Source: Purshia tridentata
Lineage: Eukaryota; Streptophyta; Magnoliopsida; Rosales; Rosaceae
Direction of reading: 5' to 3'
Length of the DNA stretch: 26,929 nucleotides
NCBI GenBank assembly: GCA_003254885.1
Contig: QANT01002151.1
Coordinates: forward strand, 1 to 26,929
The notes beneath the pieces were generated by a model. The model saw only the letters and a list, made by a program, of their open reading frames with translations, had not been told where the DNA came from and made no database searches. A program made the position numbers and the translations under genes. Shown here in pieces: positions 9,304 to 20,417 of this stretch. The stretch's first letter is position 1, and each line of letters starts with the position of its first letter.

Positions 9304-10176
9304 ATGGAGAAAAGCTGTGGCAATAGAGCAAACCGGATTTTTTGGAGCATAGTTAGTTTCTTGAGGAGATGCCTTTTTCTTGTAATTTCTGTTTGTTCCA
9401 TACCTCATCACATCGCCTTCATCATGGATGGAAATAGAAGATTTGCTAAAAAGCGGAAGTTGATGGAAGGGGCTGGACATAGGGTTGGGTATTTGGCTCT
9501 CATGTCCATGCTCAAGTATTGTTATGAGTTGGGTGTGAGATATGTAACAATATATGCCTTTAGTATTGATAATTTCAAAAGGAACCCTGAAGAAGTTCAA
9601 TCCTTGATGGACCTGATGCAGGAGAAAATTGAAGGGTTAATTAAAGAAGAGAGCATAGTTAATCGCTATGGAGTTAAGGTACACTTTATAGGGAACCTAC
9701 AACTCTTGAGTGAACCTGTCAGGTTGGCAGCAGAGAGGGCTATGGTGGCCACTGCCAATAATTCCAGAGCAGTGCTATCAATATGTATAGCCTACACTTC
9801 CACTGATGAGATTGTGCATGCTGTTCAAGAATCATGTGAAGAAAAATATGATGAAATTAGTGTATTGAATGCAAGTGGATCTGGGTATGGTCTAATGAAA
9901 CTTGGAGGGAGTGAAAAGGATGAAAGGGAGAACATTGTAAAATTGACAGATATTGAGAAGCATATGTATATGGCAGTTGCTCCTGACCCTGATATTTTAA
10001 TCCGTACTTCTGGTGAGACCCGATTGAGCAATTTTCTTCTGTGGCAGAGTGCGTACTGTTATTTGTACTCACCATCTGTGCTCTGGCCCGAGATTGGTTT
10101 CCGCCATTTTGTTTTGGCAATCTTGAACTTTCAGTGTAACCGCTTTTATCTGGACAGAAAAAAGAAACAGTCATAA
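9304..10176 (+). CDS. Cis-prenyltransferase (dehydrodolichyl diphosphate synthase type)
   Basis: A 290-residue cis-prenyltransferase (UPP synthase family). It condenses isopentenyl diphosphate onto an allylic primer in the cis configuration, making polyprenyl diphosphates for dolichol in the ER or for other polyprenols. All signature regions are present: region I HIAFIMDGNRRFAKK (Asp42, Asn44, Arg45), GAGHRVG (57-63), YVTIYAFSIDNFKR (80-93), VHFIGN (126-131), and region V PDPDILIRTSGETRLSNFLLWQ (227-248) followed by WPEIG (261-265). A hydrophobic N-terminus (about 12-33) suits the ER-associated plant DDS type better than a plastid transit peptide. The tail is KKKQ. The coding sequence has no intron, as in many plant DDS genes. 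The ATG at 9304 is the first in the long frame and just precedes the conserved core. No catalytic residue is missing. Product chain length cannot be read from sequence. Confidence 0.93.
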   Translation: MEKSCGNRANRIFWSIVSFLRRCLFLVISVCSIPHHIAFIMDGNRRFAKKRKLMEGAGHRVGYLALMSMLKYCYELGVRYVTIYAFSIDNFKRNPEEVQSLMDLMQEKIEGLIKEESIVNRYGVKVHFIGNLQLLSEPVRLAAERAMVATANNSRAVLSICIAYTSTDEIVHAVQESCEEKYDEISVLNASGSGYGLMKLGGSEKDERENIVKLTDIEKHMYMAVAPDPDILIRTSGETRLSNFLLWQSAYCYLYSPSVLWPEIGFRHFVLAILNFQCNRFYLDRKKKQS

Positions 10177-11345
10177 CTTTGTTTCAGGATGGATTTTCAC
10201 CTTTGTGCTATAATGTCTTGATACCTTTTTGTGTAACAAATAGAGAGTAAAAGCAGGCTGTCACTTTTTCTTGGTGGCCTTGCCTGTAGTTCTTACCTGA
10301 GAATGTAAAATCAGTCTGCTGTATTGTAAGGATATTTATCTTAACACAGTAAAAACACATTTTGGTCTGTGAGACATTGTTTTGTGCGTTTTCTCAGCTT
10401 TTTAGATTCATATATGTGTTAAGCTGAGACATATAGTTCATGTGTGTTTTTACCGACTTGGGAAGGTAGGCTGAAACATCTTCTTTTATTTGACCTGAGA
10501 CACCCATCTGGTTCAAATAAATTAGGCTCCATGTTCTTTGATCAACTTCGGGTAATTCAAATGCTCTTGGACTTTCTATGCTGCAGTACTTTATGGAAAA
10601 CACCAAGGCATATTGAATTTTTAAGCATCGAGCAAAACAGCATGCTATACATGCCTTAATGGCATTTACGTCTTTATTCCATAGAGAAAATAAGAGGAGG
10701 TATTGTATGATCCAGTGGTGCTAGTTTATCTAGAGGAATGTTCTCATCGAGATAAGTCCAGGCACTTTAATTCTTGAGCTCACTTTTCGTGGCATGATTC
10801 AGTATAAACTCCTTGCTTTGACACCCATGAACATCTTTGTTCGATCTGGCTCCATCTATTTCTATTATATGTGCTTATTTTTCAAGGGACATTGACTGAT
10901 TTGCATGGCATAAAGATGGAGATGCAAGTGCTCCATAATTGGTGACAGACCCTAGTTTTAGTGGTGTGAACTCCCCATAAGTTGTGAAGCAATAGTAAAC
11001 GTGAAATGAAATCAAAATGAAAGAAAAGTGATTCACAGAGTTGGGTGCAATTTCAAAACCTGTTCTCTTGTTTGCCTCATGATCGTAGATGGTCCTCTTT
11101 GTATGTTTTCATGATTCATGAGTGATCACCTGGTTCACGGTTTTTGCAGGTTACTAGCATCATGAAGCCTTCTTGTTGGTTTTGGCACAAAATTGCCACT
11201 GAAGTCATCAATGACAATATAGCATTTGGTCATCTTTCTTTGCTTTGCCAAATAATTAAACGATGATCTGGTCATAGTTTAGTGATCTCTACGTAGTCAT
11301 GGGTTGATGTGCAATGATGTCATAATTTCTGGAATATATATATAC
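10177..11345. other. 3' flank of cis-prenyltransferase, no further gene
   Basis: The 3' UTR probably occupies the first 200-350 bases; an AATAAA-like signal in aaataaatt is at about 10516. Frames of 70-71 codons on both strands at 10394-10659 overlap and have no domain. The rest to the MITE is unremarkable intergenic DNA. Confidence 0.5.
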
Positions 11346-11805
11346 AGCAAGGCTCCATTGTGGGATTCCCATAAACTTTTAATTTGTGAGATCCTCCTTG
11401 TCACAAGTTAATTTGTATCGATCCGAACGGTTCAATTTTTATATATCCATTGTTAGATCATTCTTGCAAAAAAATTAGCCAAATCGGAAACCATTTGCCT
11501 ATTTAACTTTGATCAAACAAATGGACAGTTTCATAAAAAATATTTGATTCGTCTATTTGTTTGATCAAAGTTAGATAAACCAAACAAATGGACAGTTTCA
11601 TAAAAAATATTTGATTCGTCAATTTGTTTGATCAAAGTTAGATAGGCAAATGATTTTCAATTTGGTTAATTTTTTGCAAGAATGATCTATTAATAGAAAT
11701 GTGAAAAATGAACGGTTCGAATCGATACAAAATAATTTGTGTGGGCCCTACAAGGGGGATTCCACAAATTAGAAGTTTGTGGGAATTCCACAATAGAGCC
11801 TTGCT
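11346..11805. mobile_element. Palindromic MITE with long terminal inverted repeats
   Basis: The 460-bp element begins AGCAAGGCTCCATTGTGGGA and ends with the matching inverted sequence (tccacaatagagccttgct). The arms pair nearly end to end: GTATCGAT(C/T)CGAAC(G/C)GTTCA, GATCATTCTTGCAAAAAA and TTTGATCAAACAAAT all recur inverted, giving arms of about 160-200 bp. TA-rich flanks on both sides (tatatatata) probably include the target-site duplication. No transposase is encoded. The centre holds two 67-bp direct units. The superfamily cannot be set from the ends with confidence. Confidence 0.85.
11515..11648 (+). repeat. 67-bp tandem duplication inside the MITE
   Basis: Units at 11515-11581 and 11582-11648 share aaacaaatggacagtttcat and tttgtttgatcaaagttaga and differ at few positions. 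Each unit is itself partly palindromic (tttgatcaaa), so this is an internal duplication at the hairpin loop. Confidence 0.85.
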
Positions 11806-11987
11806 ATATATATATAAATCAATTCTGTTTTTCCTTAAAGATTTGTTCCTAGCAGAATCATTTGATATGTTAATAAATTACCTGCTGGTCTAGTGATCTC
11901 ATTAATTTTTTTCATTTGCTCCTTTGCACACATCATCATAGCTGACATTATGTGAAACAACGTCCTTGATTACGAATTAGTGTGTTT

Positions 11988-12284
11988 TTTAAGAGCAGGA
12001 CCACTTATTAGACAAAATAGTTTTTTTTTTTGACCAAAGAGACAAAATAGTTGTTTTGCCAGTACTAAACTAAACCAATTTGTTGATATAATACTATTAA
12101 GTACTAAAAGATCAAACTGAAAACCATTTGATGACCTATGGCTTTGGACTATTTAAGAGCAGGACCACTTATTAGACAAAATAGTTGTTTTGCCAGTACT
12201 AAACTAAACCAATTTGTTGATATAATACTATTAAGTACTAAAAGATCAAATTGAAAACCATTTGATGACCTATGGCTTTGGACT
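11988..12284 (+). repeat. Tandem duplication of about 133 bp; copy 1 carries a 30-bp insertion
   Basis: Copy 1 (about 11988-12151) and copy 2 (12152-12284) both run from ttaagagcaggaccactta to ctatggctttggact. They are nearly identical (one substitution, caaactg/caaattg), except that copy 1 has an extra 30 bases near 12021-12050. Confidence 0.9.
12021..12040 (+). mobile_element. 20-bp poly-T micro-insertion flanked by a 10-bp duplication
   Basis: Eleven T residues plus gaccaaaga sit between two copies of gacaaaatag (12011-12020 and 12041-12050). The sister repeat copy has only one gacaaaatag and no insert, so it shows the empty site. A homopolymer end with a target-site duplication looks like a severely truncated retroposon tail inserted in reverse. 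Confidence 0.5.
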
Positions 12285-13190
12285 TTGCTTTAATTACTTC
12301 CTCCCTTCCCTTCCTTTTCTTAACATCAAATCAGTAAAGAAATGGAGATTGGAGAACAAAAATGGCTGACCCCATGGAACAAGTTCTCTATTATTTAAAT
12401 AAGGCGTGTCCAAGAAGCAGTGTTAAAGAAACCCAGAACTGCTTTTGTTTGCAACAATTATGATAAAGGTCTACTGCTTCCTCCACAACATAGCTTTTTC
12501 TATGCTGCAAACACTTCAGTTGTCACTAAAAATCTACCACAAGTGCATTGTAAGTATAGAATTTTCTCCTAAACATTAGCACTAAGTGATTTACAATATA
12601 GAAAACAAACAGAATCACAAGCCAATTTTTGGCATAAATTGAAAACTTGGGCAAAGGAAGATTCATAGCATGACAACAATTGTATTATGGTATAACTCGT
12701 TGTCAATATTTAAGTGATGTTGGCCATTGACAGCAGCATAATATTGCTGATCAAAAACTTAAAGCGTAAGCAAGGTGACCTCACCATCAACCCAAGAGCT
12801 TCCAATATACAAGACATCACCATATGATCTGTAAGAGCAACGCAAGCCCAATGACCTCACTGTTGAACAGATCTAACACATGCTTGAATAGAATCTTTCT
12901 GAGTCCCAATTCGGCCTCATAGTATATTATTTTTATTGGTGTATTCGCCATTCTATGCACTATATAGCTAATTAACAGAGCAAAATTGATGACGAATTAG
13001 GCAAACGTAATCGCATGATATCAGTACCAACCTCTTTTATGGTCCCCAAAACTCAGGGACCATTGGAACAAAAAAGTATAGACAAATACTAGATTCTGCA
13101 GCATCTGTTCTGTCATATTATTTTTACATTTCGTTTTAATAATATGAATAATTAGCAACACCAACAGTTGTTTTTTCACTGCTTGATTCA
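12285..13190. other. Intergenic upstream of the first ERF gene
   Basis: No intact gene. It includes the possible decayed coding scrap described separately (about 12680-12951, minus). A 69-codon minus frame at 13021-13230 has no recognisable domain. Confidence 0.5.
12680..12951 (-). pseudogene. Possible decayed protein-coding fragment
   Basis: On the minus strand a 44-codon frame starts at ATG 12951 (MANTPIKIIYYEAELGLRKI...) and stops at 12817. In another frame the same strand continues with SYRSYGDVLYIGSSWVDGEV and then, past a TAA, FDQQYYAAVNGQHHLNIDN. The amino-acid mix looks protein-like across the frame change, suggesting a frameshifted gene relic. I recognise no family and it could be chance. 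Confidence 0.25.
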
Positions 13191-13197
13191 TAGTACG

Positions 13198-13490
13198 TTG
13201 ACATAGTGAGGAACCAATGAAGTACATCATCTACATGATGTCACAATACCCTCGTGGAGTTTTGACATTGGACAAGTAGAAGTGCAGAACCAAAAAAAAG
13301 TCCTACCAGATATGCACAAAATTGACCCCATTATTGAAAGCCATCAGCTCCCACCCCATATAGTATACCTTGTGCCCAATAAACTATCTCAATCATATTT
13401 CAATTAAAATGGTATCATCCACTACGCGATTTTTCAATTTCCATATTTTAAATCCAATTAAATCCATTTCAAATTCAAAGCCAATATAAA
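13198..13490 (+). promoter_or_regulatory. Promoter of the first ERF gene: TATA box and W-box cores
   Basis: TATAAA at 13485-13490 lies 44 bases before the ATG, placing the transcription start near 13515. Three TTGAC cores (WRKY W-box core) lie at 13198, 13262 and 13322; the third is TTGACC, a full W-box. W-boxes are common in defence-induced ERF promoters; function here is inferred. Confidence 0.5.
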
Positions 13491-13533
13491 AGCCAGAGTG
13501 AGGCTCCTGTAGTTTCACTCAGTACTAGGCCAC

Positions 13534-14010
13534 ATGGAACAAGACCCCAGCAGAGGCAGCAAGGTCAAAGAAGAGGGACAGACAAGTGTTAAGTACAGAG
13601 GAGTGAGGAGGAGGCCATGGGGGAAGTTTGCAGCCGAAATACGTGACTCGACAAGGCAAGGAGCTCGCTTGTGGCTTGGAACTTTCAACACTGCAGAAGA
13701 GGCTGCAAGGGCTTATGACAGAGCTGCTTTTTCAATGAGGGGTTCTCTTGCAATCCTCAACTTCCCCAGTGAGCATGGTTTGGTTGATGCTGATTCTTCT
13801 TCTTCTGCTGCTACTACTACTTCCTCATCATTATCATCATCTTTCTCCTCCTCATCTTCCTCGTCTATTTCATCATCTTTCACATTGCATAATGTGGAAG
13901 GGATGACCAGGACAGAACCCAGAACAGAAATCATCGAGTTTGAGTACTTAGATGACAAGGTGTTAGAGGACCTTCTTGATTTTGACAACAACAAAACCAA
14001 CAGTGAGTGA
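13534..14010 (+). CDS. Small AP2/ERF transcription factor, group IX (ERF095/096/098-like)
   Basis: A 158-residue single-exon ethylene response factor, a nuclear activator expected to bind GCC-box (AGCCGCC) promoters of ethylene, jasmonate and defence genes. The AP2/ERF domain spans about residues 20-78 ([45 protein letters not shown]). Ala33 and Asp38 match the Ala14/Asp19 pair that marks ERF rather than DREB proteins. A Ser/Thr-rich linker (88-116), encoded by TCN repeats, separates it from a C-terminal acidic motif [17 protein letters not shown] (132-148), the EDLL activation motif (CMIX-1) of group IX. Length and architecture match the tiny Arabidopsis ERF095-098 proteins. The ATG at 13534 is the first after the TATA box. 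AATAAA at 14222 is a likely polyadenylation signal. It faces the second small ERF tail to tail across 1.1 kb. Confidence 0.95.
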   Translation: MEQDPSRGSKVKEEGQTSVKYRGVRRRPWGKFAAEIRDSTRQGARLWLGTFNTAEEAARAYDRAAFSMRGSLAILNFPSEHGLVDADSSSSAATTTSSSLSSSFSSSSSSSISSSFTLHNVEGMTRTEPRTEIIEFEYLDDKVLEDLLDFDNNKTNSE

Positions 14011-14239
14011 AGCTTTGGTGCATGTACATTCACAACTCAAATCTCTTGCTTACACAGAAGCATAGCAACACCAAATTCTTCCACACCCTCCCTAACCCTT
14101 CATTCCCAGTTGGATTAATTAATAGTCGGTACTTCAATTCCTTCTGTGTAGTAAATTTCTGGTGATGTTTTCTCTGTTCCAGTCTTGTCGGATTTGAGTC
14201 ATTCAAGTGAATTTTGATTACAATAAACACTGCTTCCAT

Positions 14240-15147
14240 GTAGGTACTATGAAAGTTTAGACCTTTTCTGTTTTATATTTACTCAAAGTATTATAATGTT
14301 TTTTTAATCATATTTAAGTCTCTAATAACATATTAAATAATGGGAGCGAACAGTCACAAAAGTACTGTTTCCCCTGAACCATAGATGCGTGGCTGAGTGG
14401 ACTCCATTCTCTTTGGGGAATTTGCCACATCTATTGGTTGAATTTGGTCATACCATTGAGCTCAATGATTGGAATTACGTTGCTTGAAAACCAAAAGTCA
14501 AGAGTCTCAAGACAAGTAGCTTTTTTGAGAGTCTGGTAAATTTCCTTTCTTTAACTTCAGGGTTTTTCTACTTTCTTTTTACTAAGAAAAGGGGTAGATG
14601 CAGAGTCAGATTAGCAATCAGATATGGCCAAGGTATTAAATATTGGTTTCAGATAATGCCAGACTCTCTTAATTAATTAGTTGGTGCTAGAATTATTCAC
14701 CAACACCTTGCTTGGATAGTTGGGCTGAGGCTATAATTGATGTCTCACCAAACGTGAAATCTAGCTGCTAGATTCTAGCATAATGTGTGTTATTGATATA
14801 ATAAGTACAAATCATACCATTAATTTATGTAGTTTAAAAAGGTGTTATTTTTTAGCATTATTTTGGGCATGCTAGATTCTAGCATATTGTGTTACTGATA
14901 TAATAATCAAGTACAAGTTGTACAACTAGACCATCAATTAATGCAGTTTAAAAATGTGTTATTTTTTAGCATTATTTTGGGCATGATAGAGAAACTAATT
15001 AAGTTGACACATTCTCAAGAAAAAATAAATCCAATTAAATTCAGAAAAATTACAAGCCCATTATTTCCATTTACTTTGGATGAAAAAGTAAAATTGAAAA
15101 AAACAAATTAAGTTAAAACTTCCAGCAAATTAAACCAGTCAAGTTCC
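14240..15147. other. Region between the convergent ERF genes
   Basis: It holds the 3' ends of both small ERF genes and a diverged tandem repeat at 14766-14983. No further gene is seen. A tRNA-like phrase at about 14390 was checked and rejected. Confidence 0.5.
14766..14983 (+). repeat. Diverged tandem duplication of 104-114 bp
   Basis: Copy 1 (14766-14869) and copy 2 (14870-14983) share tgctagattctagcat at the start, gatataata in the middle and gtgttattttttagcatta near the end. Copy 2 has about 10 extra bases around gtacaagttgtacaac. Each copy starts with the imperfect dyad ctagattctag. Confidence 0.85.
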
Positions 15148-15636
15148 TTAATGGGTTGTGTTCCCATGCCTTTCCTTTGCTTCAAGAAGCTCCTCCAAGA
15201 CCATGTTGCCCAAATACTCAAACTCTATAACTCCATCTTCTTGCCCTCTACATGAATCCCCGATGCCAAAATCAATAGCAGCATTCCTTCCAAGATCACC
15301 AGCAGCAGAGAAATAAGATGATGACGATGATGAAGAAGAAGCTGAAGATGTACTCAAAGAGGCTGAGCTGCTTGATGGGTTATGATACTGGTAGTCATTT
15401 GGGAAGTTGAGGATGGCCAAATGGCCCCTGAAGCCATAAGCAGCTCGATCATAAGCCCTTGCAGCCTCCTCTGCTGTGTCAAATGTTCCGAGCCACAGGC
15501 GCGCCCCATTTCTCGAAGGGTCACGAATTTCGGCTGCAAACTTGCCCCATGGCCGTCTCCGAATCCCTCTATACCTGGATTGATCTCTTACTTTCACCTC
15601 CTTCTGCTGCTTTTTCTCTGTGCTCGTCCCCTCCAT
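15148..15636 (-). CDS. Small AP2/ERF transcription factor, group IX (ERF095/098-like)
   Basis: A 162-residue single-exon ERF, paralogous to the one at 13534-14010 but on the other strand. The AP2/ERF domain is at about 21-79 ([48 protein letters not shown]), with Ala34 and Asp39 as in ERF-type GCC-box binders. Ile25 replaces the usual Val in [10 protein letters not shown], a mild change. A Ser-rich linker (88-108) precedes [16 protein letters not shown] (136-151), the EDLL-type activation motif with EELL at the end. The N-terminus is short and basic ([15 protein letters not shown]). Expected to be a nuclear activator of ethylene/jasmonate-responsive genes. Start: the ATG at 15636 is the first downstream of a TATA-like box at about 15719-15725. 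It most resembles Arabidopsis ERF095 and ERF098; which one is the ortholog needs a tree. Confidence 0.95.
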   Translation of the reverse strand: MEGTSTEKKQQKEVKVRDQSRYRGIRRRPWGKFAAEIRDPSRNGARLWLGTFDTAEEAARAYDRAAYGFRGHLAILNFPNDYQYHNPSSSSASLSTSSASSSSSSSSYFSAAGDLGRNAAIDFGIGDSCRGQEDGVIEFEYLGNMVLEELLEAKERHGNTTH

Positions 15637-15718
15637 ACGTAATTAGTTTTCAAAATTTGAAGTACTGGGTCTGTTTTTATTTCAAATTGGGTGGCAAAAT
15701 ATGGGTGTGTCATGCATG

Positions 15719-15725
15719 ATATATA
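15719..15725 (-). promoter_or_regulatory. TATA box of the second small ERF gene
   Basis: On the minus strand the context is CACTATATATCATG, about 85 bases before the ATG at 15636, predicting a leader of roughly 55 bases. A TTGACC core lies further upstream at 15918-15923 (plus strand). Confidence 0.45.
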
Positions 15726-15949
15726 GTGCATAGTGATGGGTATGGTCTAATAAATTATAAGTCGGTCTTGTATGATGTGATGGGTATTGAAGTTGGAATA
15801 TATGTAATATGTTGTTTGCTAGGAAGCTTCTGATGAAGAAAAAGGAAAATTTCAAATTGGGCATTAATACAAACACCTGGATCGCATTGTGGTAGTGTAT
15901 ATAGAATTCTGTTTATTTTGACCATGGCAAAGCAAAATTGTGGAGGTGC

Positions 15950-18900
15950 ATGCATGGGAATGTGTTGATTGTGAAGGTTTTTGGTTATGGCTGGCGGGAC
16001 TGAAGACATGGTTGGTTTTTGGTTGGCTTATGTTTTTTGTATTCGCCGCCTTTCAATGTGTCCCCTGTTGGTCTTGTGGGGTAGAGGCTGTCGTGTCGCT
16101 GACAATGAATGACATGTCCAACTGCAAATCCATAATGATAAATTCTAAGAGTACCCACTTTTTGCTTTCTAAACCTCAAGCTTTTTTTTAGGACAATTTT
16201 ACTTACCCTCTCAAGTTTAAAAAAATTACAAAACAAATGAAGATAAATTTAAAAGACAAACCATATGAGAAAGAAACAAAACCCACATTTATGAAGTTGA
16301 AGATTCGAAACCTAAAATTTTCAAAATTTGTGTGTTGCGTGTAATTTCATCAAATCTAAAAGAGTATAAGTGAAATTATTTTTTACTTGAATGGAGTGTA
16401 GTTGTTTAGAAAGATAAAAATGGGTTCTTTTAGAATTTAATGCACTGAAGTAAGCCCAACCATGCAAATGGAAAGCCCAACCCCTAACTTGGCATGGCCC
16501 AGCTCGATAACTATAAGGCCTCCTTTGAACAGAAACCAACAAACATAAAAAGAATAGACAGGAATTATGTACGGCAACCTAGCTAGCAATGTCTGGCAAT
16601 CCAATATTGACAGGAATTAAAGTTTAATTGAGAAAATTAGGTCAAGAATAGACACAGAAACACACATATATTAAAGGAAAATATGAATTGAATAAATAAT
16701 TAATGTCGTAAATATTGCCGTTGATCATCTAGAGAATTCTTGTGTAGCTAGTAGCTAGTAATTAAATTGATAAAATGGTGTACGTTCATATTAATGTTGT
16801 TGAATAAATAAAGCTCATTCAATTCAACTGATCGATATCCTGACTATTCAAAATGTGTACGTGGATTTCCATTTTATTCTTTGTTTGACATCCATCCATG
16901 CTTTACAGTCTTCCTGCAACTTGCAATACTCTTTTTGCCTTTCAGAAATTAATACCAGCATATGCATGATTCCTTGAGAAACTAGCTAAGAAATGTCACC
17001 TTTGTCAATGTCCATTAAAATATCATATTCGATTGATTCTCTTGGGTTGAGTACCCACATTAGATCAACTTTATTTAGAATAAATTGTTTACATGTCTGG
17101 TTTGGTAAGTTTAAAGCAAAATTGTGTTAAGATGTGAAACATTATGCAAAAAAGGGTTCAAAATTGTAGAAGATCGATCATAAAACATGAACATGTAGAT
17201 ATTAGAAACCCTTGAAGAGGTGGACCCATAAGAAAGTTGGCAATTGGACAACTAGCTCAATTAAATTAATAACAATATTGTAATGGTTAAAACGCACATG
17301 CTAAATTAAAACAATTATCTACATGCAGGTTGTCCAGGACTATGACTGAGACTGTCAGTATCTGCAAATGCAATGTATTCAGCCCAATTCCGTTCCTTTA
17401 ATGTCAGTGCCAGTAAATATATAAAATATATACTCTCTCTTCATTAGGAAACTTCTTACATCAGCTCTAGCTCTAGCTAACTTTTTTTTTATTTTTTTCC
17501 AAAGTGTTTCTTGAATTTGATCTTATTTAAACTCATTTATTACTAACAATATTAATAGAATTTATATTTTTGATCAATTTTCTAACAATTTAAACTAAAT
17601 TAACTTATGGGTTTTAGTGATTATCCTACATGGTGTCAGACTTTTGATTTAAGTGTTAATTAAATTTTTCTATTTCAGTATGCCAATCTTTAATACATAA
17701 TTAAGGAGGAGAGGATCTTATAAATACATGCATAATGCCCGACATATGATTTTATTGAAAGTCAGATATTATTTGACCAAACAAATTGAGTAGTGAAAGT
17801 CAAATACTAAGAGATTCTGGTGGCTTCTACCACGTCAAAATCAACACCACGAATGACATTGCAACCAATGAATGCAAAAGGCCTTGCCCTCAAATTCAAT
17901 GAATGAAATTAAGTGACAATTAAGTTTCAATGATCGAAATTTAGACTCTCTCTTTATTTGGAGGGAAAAAGAATGAGGCACCATTTCTCTCGTGTTCAAC
18001 TAATTGATTAGAATTAAGGTAATAATTGCTAATCTATAAAAAAAAGTTAATTATTTAATCCATGATGGAGATTTACCATTGAGTAACTATTTCTCTTTTC
18101 AAATTAATCATGTCTTATCTACTAGGATCAAGGTATCTGGAGATACATGCATTTGCTTGCATAGTGTTAAATCACGCGAGGGCTAATTAATCATTCATTT
18201 ATAATAAAGTTAAAATGACATTTGGCTTTACTTAACCAAACAGCCTATACTATAAGTTTTCCTAGCTTACCAAAATTAAGTAAAATATATTTCAGCTATA
18301 AAATGAATATTGATAAAAGATTACTTAATCTAAGCACGTTATAAATGTCTCTCATACACATTTTGTTGATGCTGTGAAATGTGAATGCAATCTTCATGGT
18401 TCATGCACCCAAGTTCAAAGGGGCCACAACTTCTAATAACACTCCATATCCAATGGCCCCCATATGCCCAAAAGATAGTGATTATCACATCTTAGATTGC
18501 AAGTTGGCTCACTCCCAAACCCACTTAGTTTTGGACTAGAAAAATAGCAAATGAAACACTACTTTTATTTTCTCTGTTTAACTTTTTTTAGCCAAACAAT
18601 ATTTAAGGAAAAGAAAATTAAGAAATAATATGCAATTTGACATTTCAAATAAAAGTATGCATCCATTCTCCATGTGACCTACATAATATTTTATTTGGTA
18701 TATATATATATATGTTGTTGGTGAGCAAGTGGATATTATTTGATTAACAAGTTGCATGATAATGGAGACCTATATATACATAGGATTTAATTTTTTAAAA
18801 CTTTATTTGATACAATAATTATTTTTTTTTTTGTCATCAGCGAGGTTAACTTTCAATTAACTATTGTGTTGGATTATTATATTATGTGACAACTAGAACG

Positions 18901-20400
18901 AATGGTATGGGGTATATACATATATATAAAAGGTTAGTTGAGATCAGATTGAACAGGAAATTAAATAAAAATTTCATCCTAGCTAGATTTTGCAATTCAG
19001 TGATTAAAAATAATTAAGGACCGCCAGTAAGCAGAAATCAGAAGTCATATTTAACTATTTTTTTTTTTTCTACTGCAAATGGAATAATTAACTAAGGACT
19101 AGTTTGACTTCAAATTTTGAAGGAAATTAATTAATTAAGAGTGCAATCTAAAGTATATATCACCATGCATGCACTACAAAATGTTAATTAATTGCTTCTT
19201 TGGAAATTAGCCGACCAATGAACAATAAACAAGTCAGTCAAAATTGAATTGACTGAGTCCAGATATGCTGGGCCTACATCCACCGGATCCTGCATGCAAA
19301 ATTATTTATTTTATTTAATTTTTTAAATGTTCGACAAAGTAATAATACTACAAACATCTTACTACATTTTTTTTTTTTCCTTTGGTAAGATAATCTATTT
19401 TCATAAATTCAAAGTAATTAATACCCAGACACTCTGACAGATCGAATACGCCTGTACATGTGCACTTAATACCCATTTCTTAGCATCCAATATTTAAAAG
19501 GAAAAAGATTTTGTGCCACGTTATGACATAAGTATTTTGTGTGATAATCCTATGCGGCAAAATAAAATACTACATATCATTATTTTATTATTTTTGTGAT
19601 TATACACATCACCATTTATTTTTAATAAAATTAATATCATATTTAGTGAAAGGCCATCTTATCCAAGCAAAATTAAATGATCCTAATTAATTTATACTTA
19701 ATTAAATAATACACATCATTCTTTTGTTTTTGTTTTTGTTTTTGCAATTATAGCATTTCCGCAAGTACTGCTTGAGCTTTCTGGCTTTACCCAAACATAT
19801 TTTTGCATACTTCCAATATAAAAGACTAGCGTATATGTTGTATATCTTCTTGTGAAGAAAGAATCCTAAAAATGTAATGTAAAAAAGATAAACAAATTGT
19901 AAAAGCAATGAATTTCTTAATGAAAAAGGAAAACCATGAATGACAAAGTTATCAAAAATCAATAATCACCCATGTCCAATTGCTATACAAAGTAACTCAT
20001 CTTAAAATCTTTTAGAGGCTTCACCCATCCTTTAGCCCGACATAATAAATCAAACCCATAGCACATTTTTTAACAAACCCACCCACCCCCCACCCTTGCT
20101 AGAATCTGATCTGACCATTATTTTATATATTTTTATACTCTTGTTCTTGAATTTCTGTTGGGTTTTTAAGTGAATCTAGTTTAGTTTAACTTAGTTTTAT
20201 ATGTTTTTATAGGTTGAAGAGCAAAGAAAAGAAAACAAATAAAAGAGGGACATTTTGATATTTTCCGAGTTAGGAATTTTTGGGCAAATCAGCCTGCTTC
20301 TCGGATTAAATTGCACATCCTCGGAGCAAACAGGATGATAAGCCTCATATCGCTGAAAAGATATGGATTTTAGCTTCTTATAGAATTTTACGGATCATGA
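15950..20400. other. Long intergenic stretch without a supportable gene
   Basis: AT-rich sequence with homopolymer runs and a (TA)n run near 18700-18714. Open frames at 15940-16542 and 19702-19962 are 73-86 codons, unsupported by domains and rich in rare or low-complexity residues. I see no retroelement domain, tRNA or known miRNA sequence. Distal enhancers of the ERF genes could lie here but cannot be read by eye. Confidence 0.5.
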
Positions 20401-20417
20401 TTTGCATTTTTCTAAGA

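Noticed and set aside
10394..10659. 70-71-codon frames in the prenyltransferase 3' flank
   Set aside because: Overlapping on both strands, no conserved motif, and located in the likely 3' UTR.
14388..14460. tRNA-like phrase (tggctgagtggact) resembling the D-arm of plastid tRNA-Ser
   Set aside because: No anticodon arm, no T-loop ggttcgaatcc downstream and no acceptor stem pairing; a chance match of about 14 bases.
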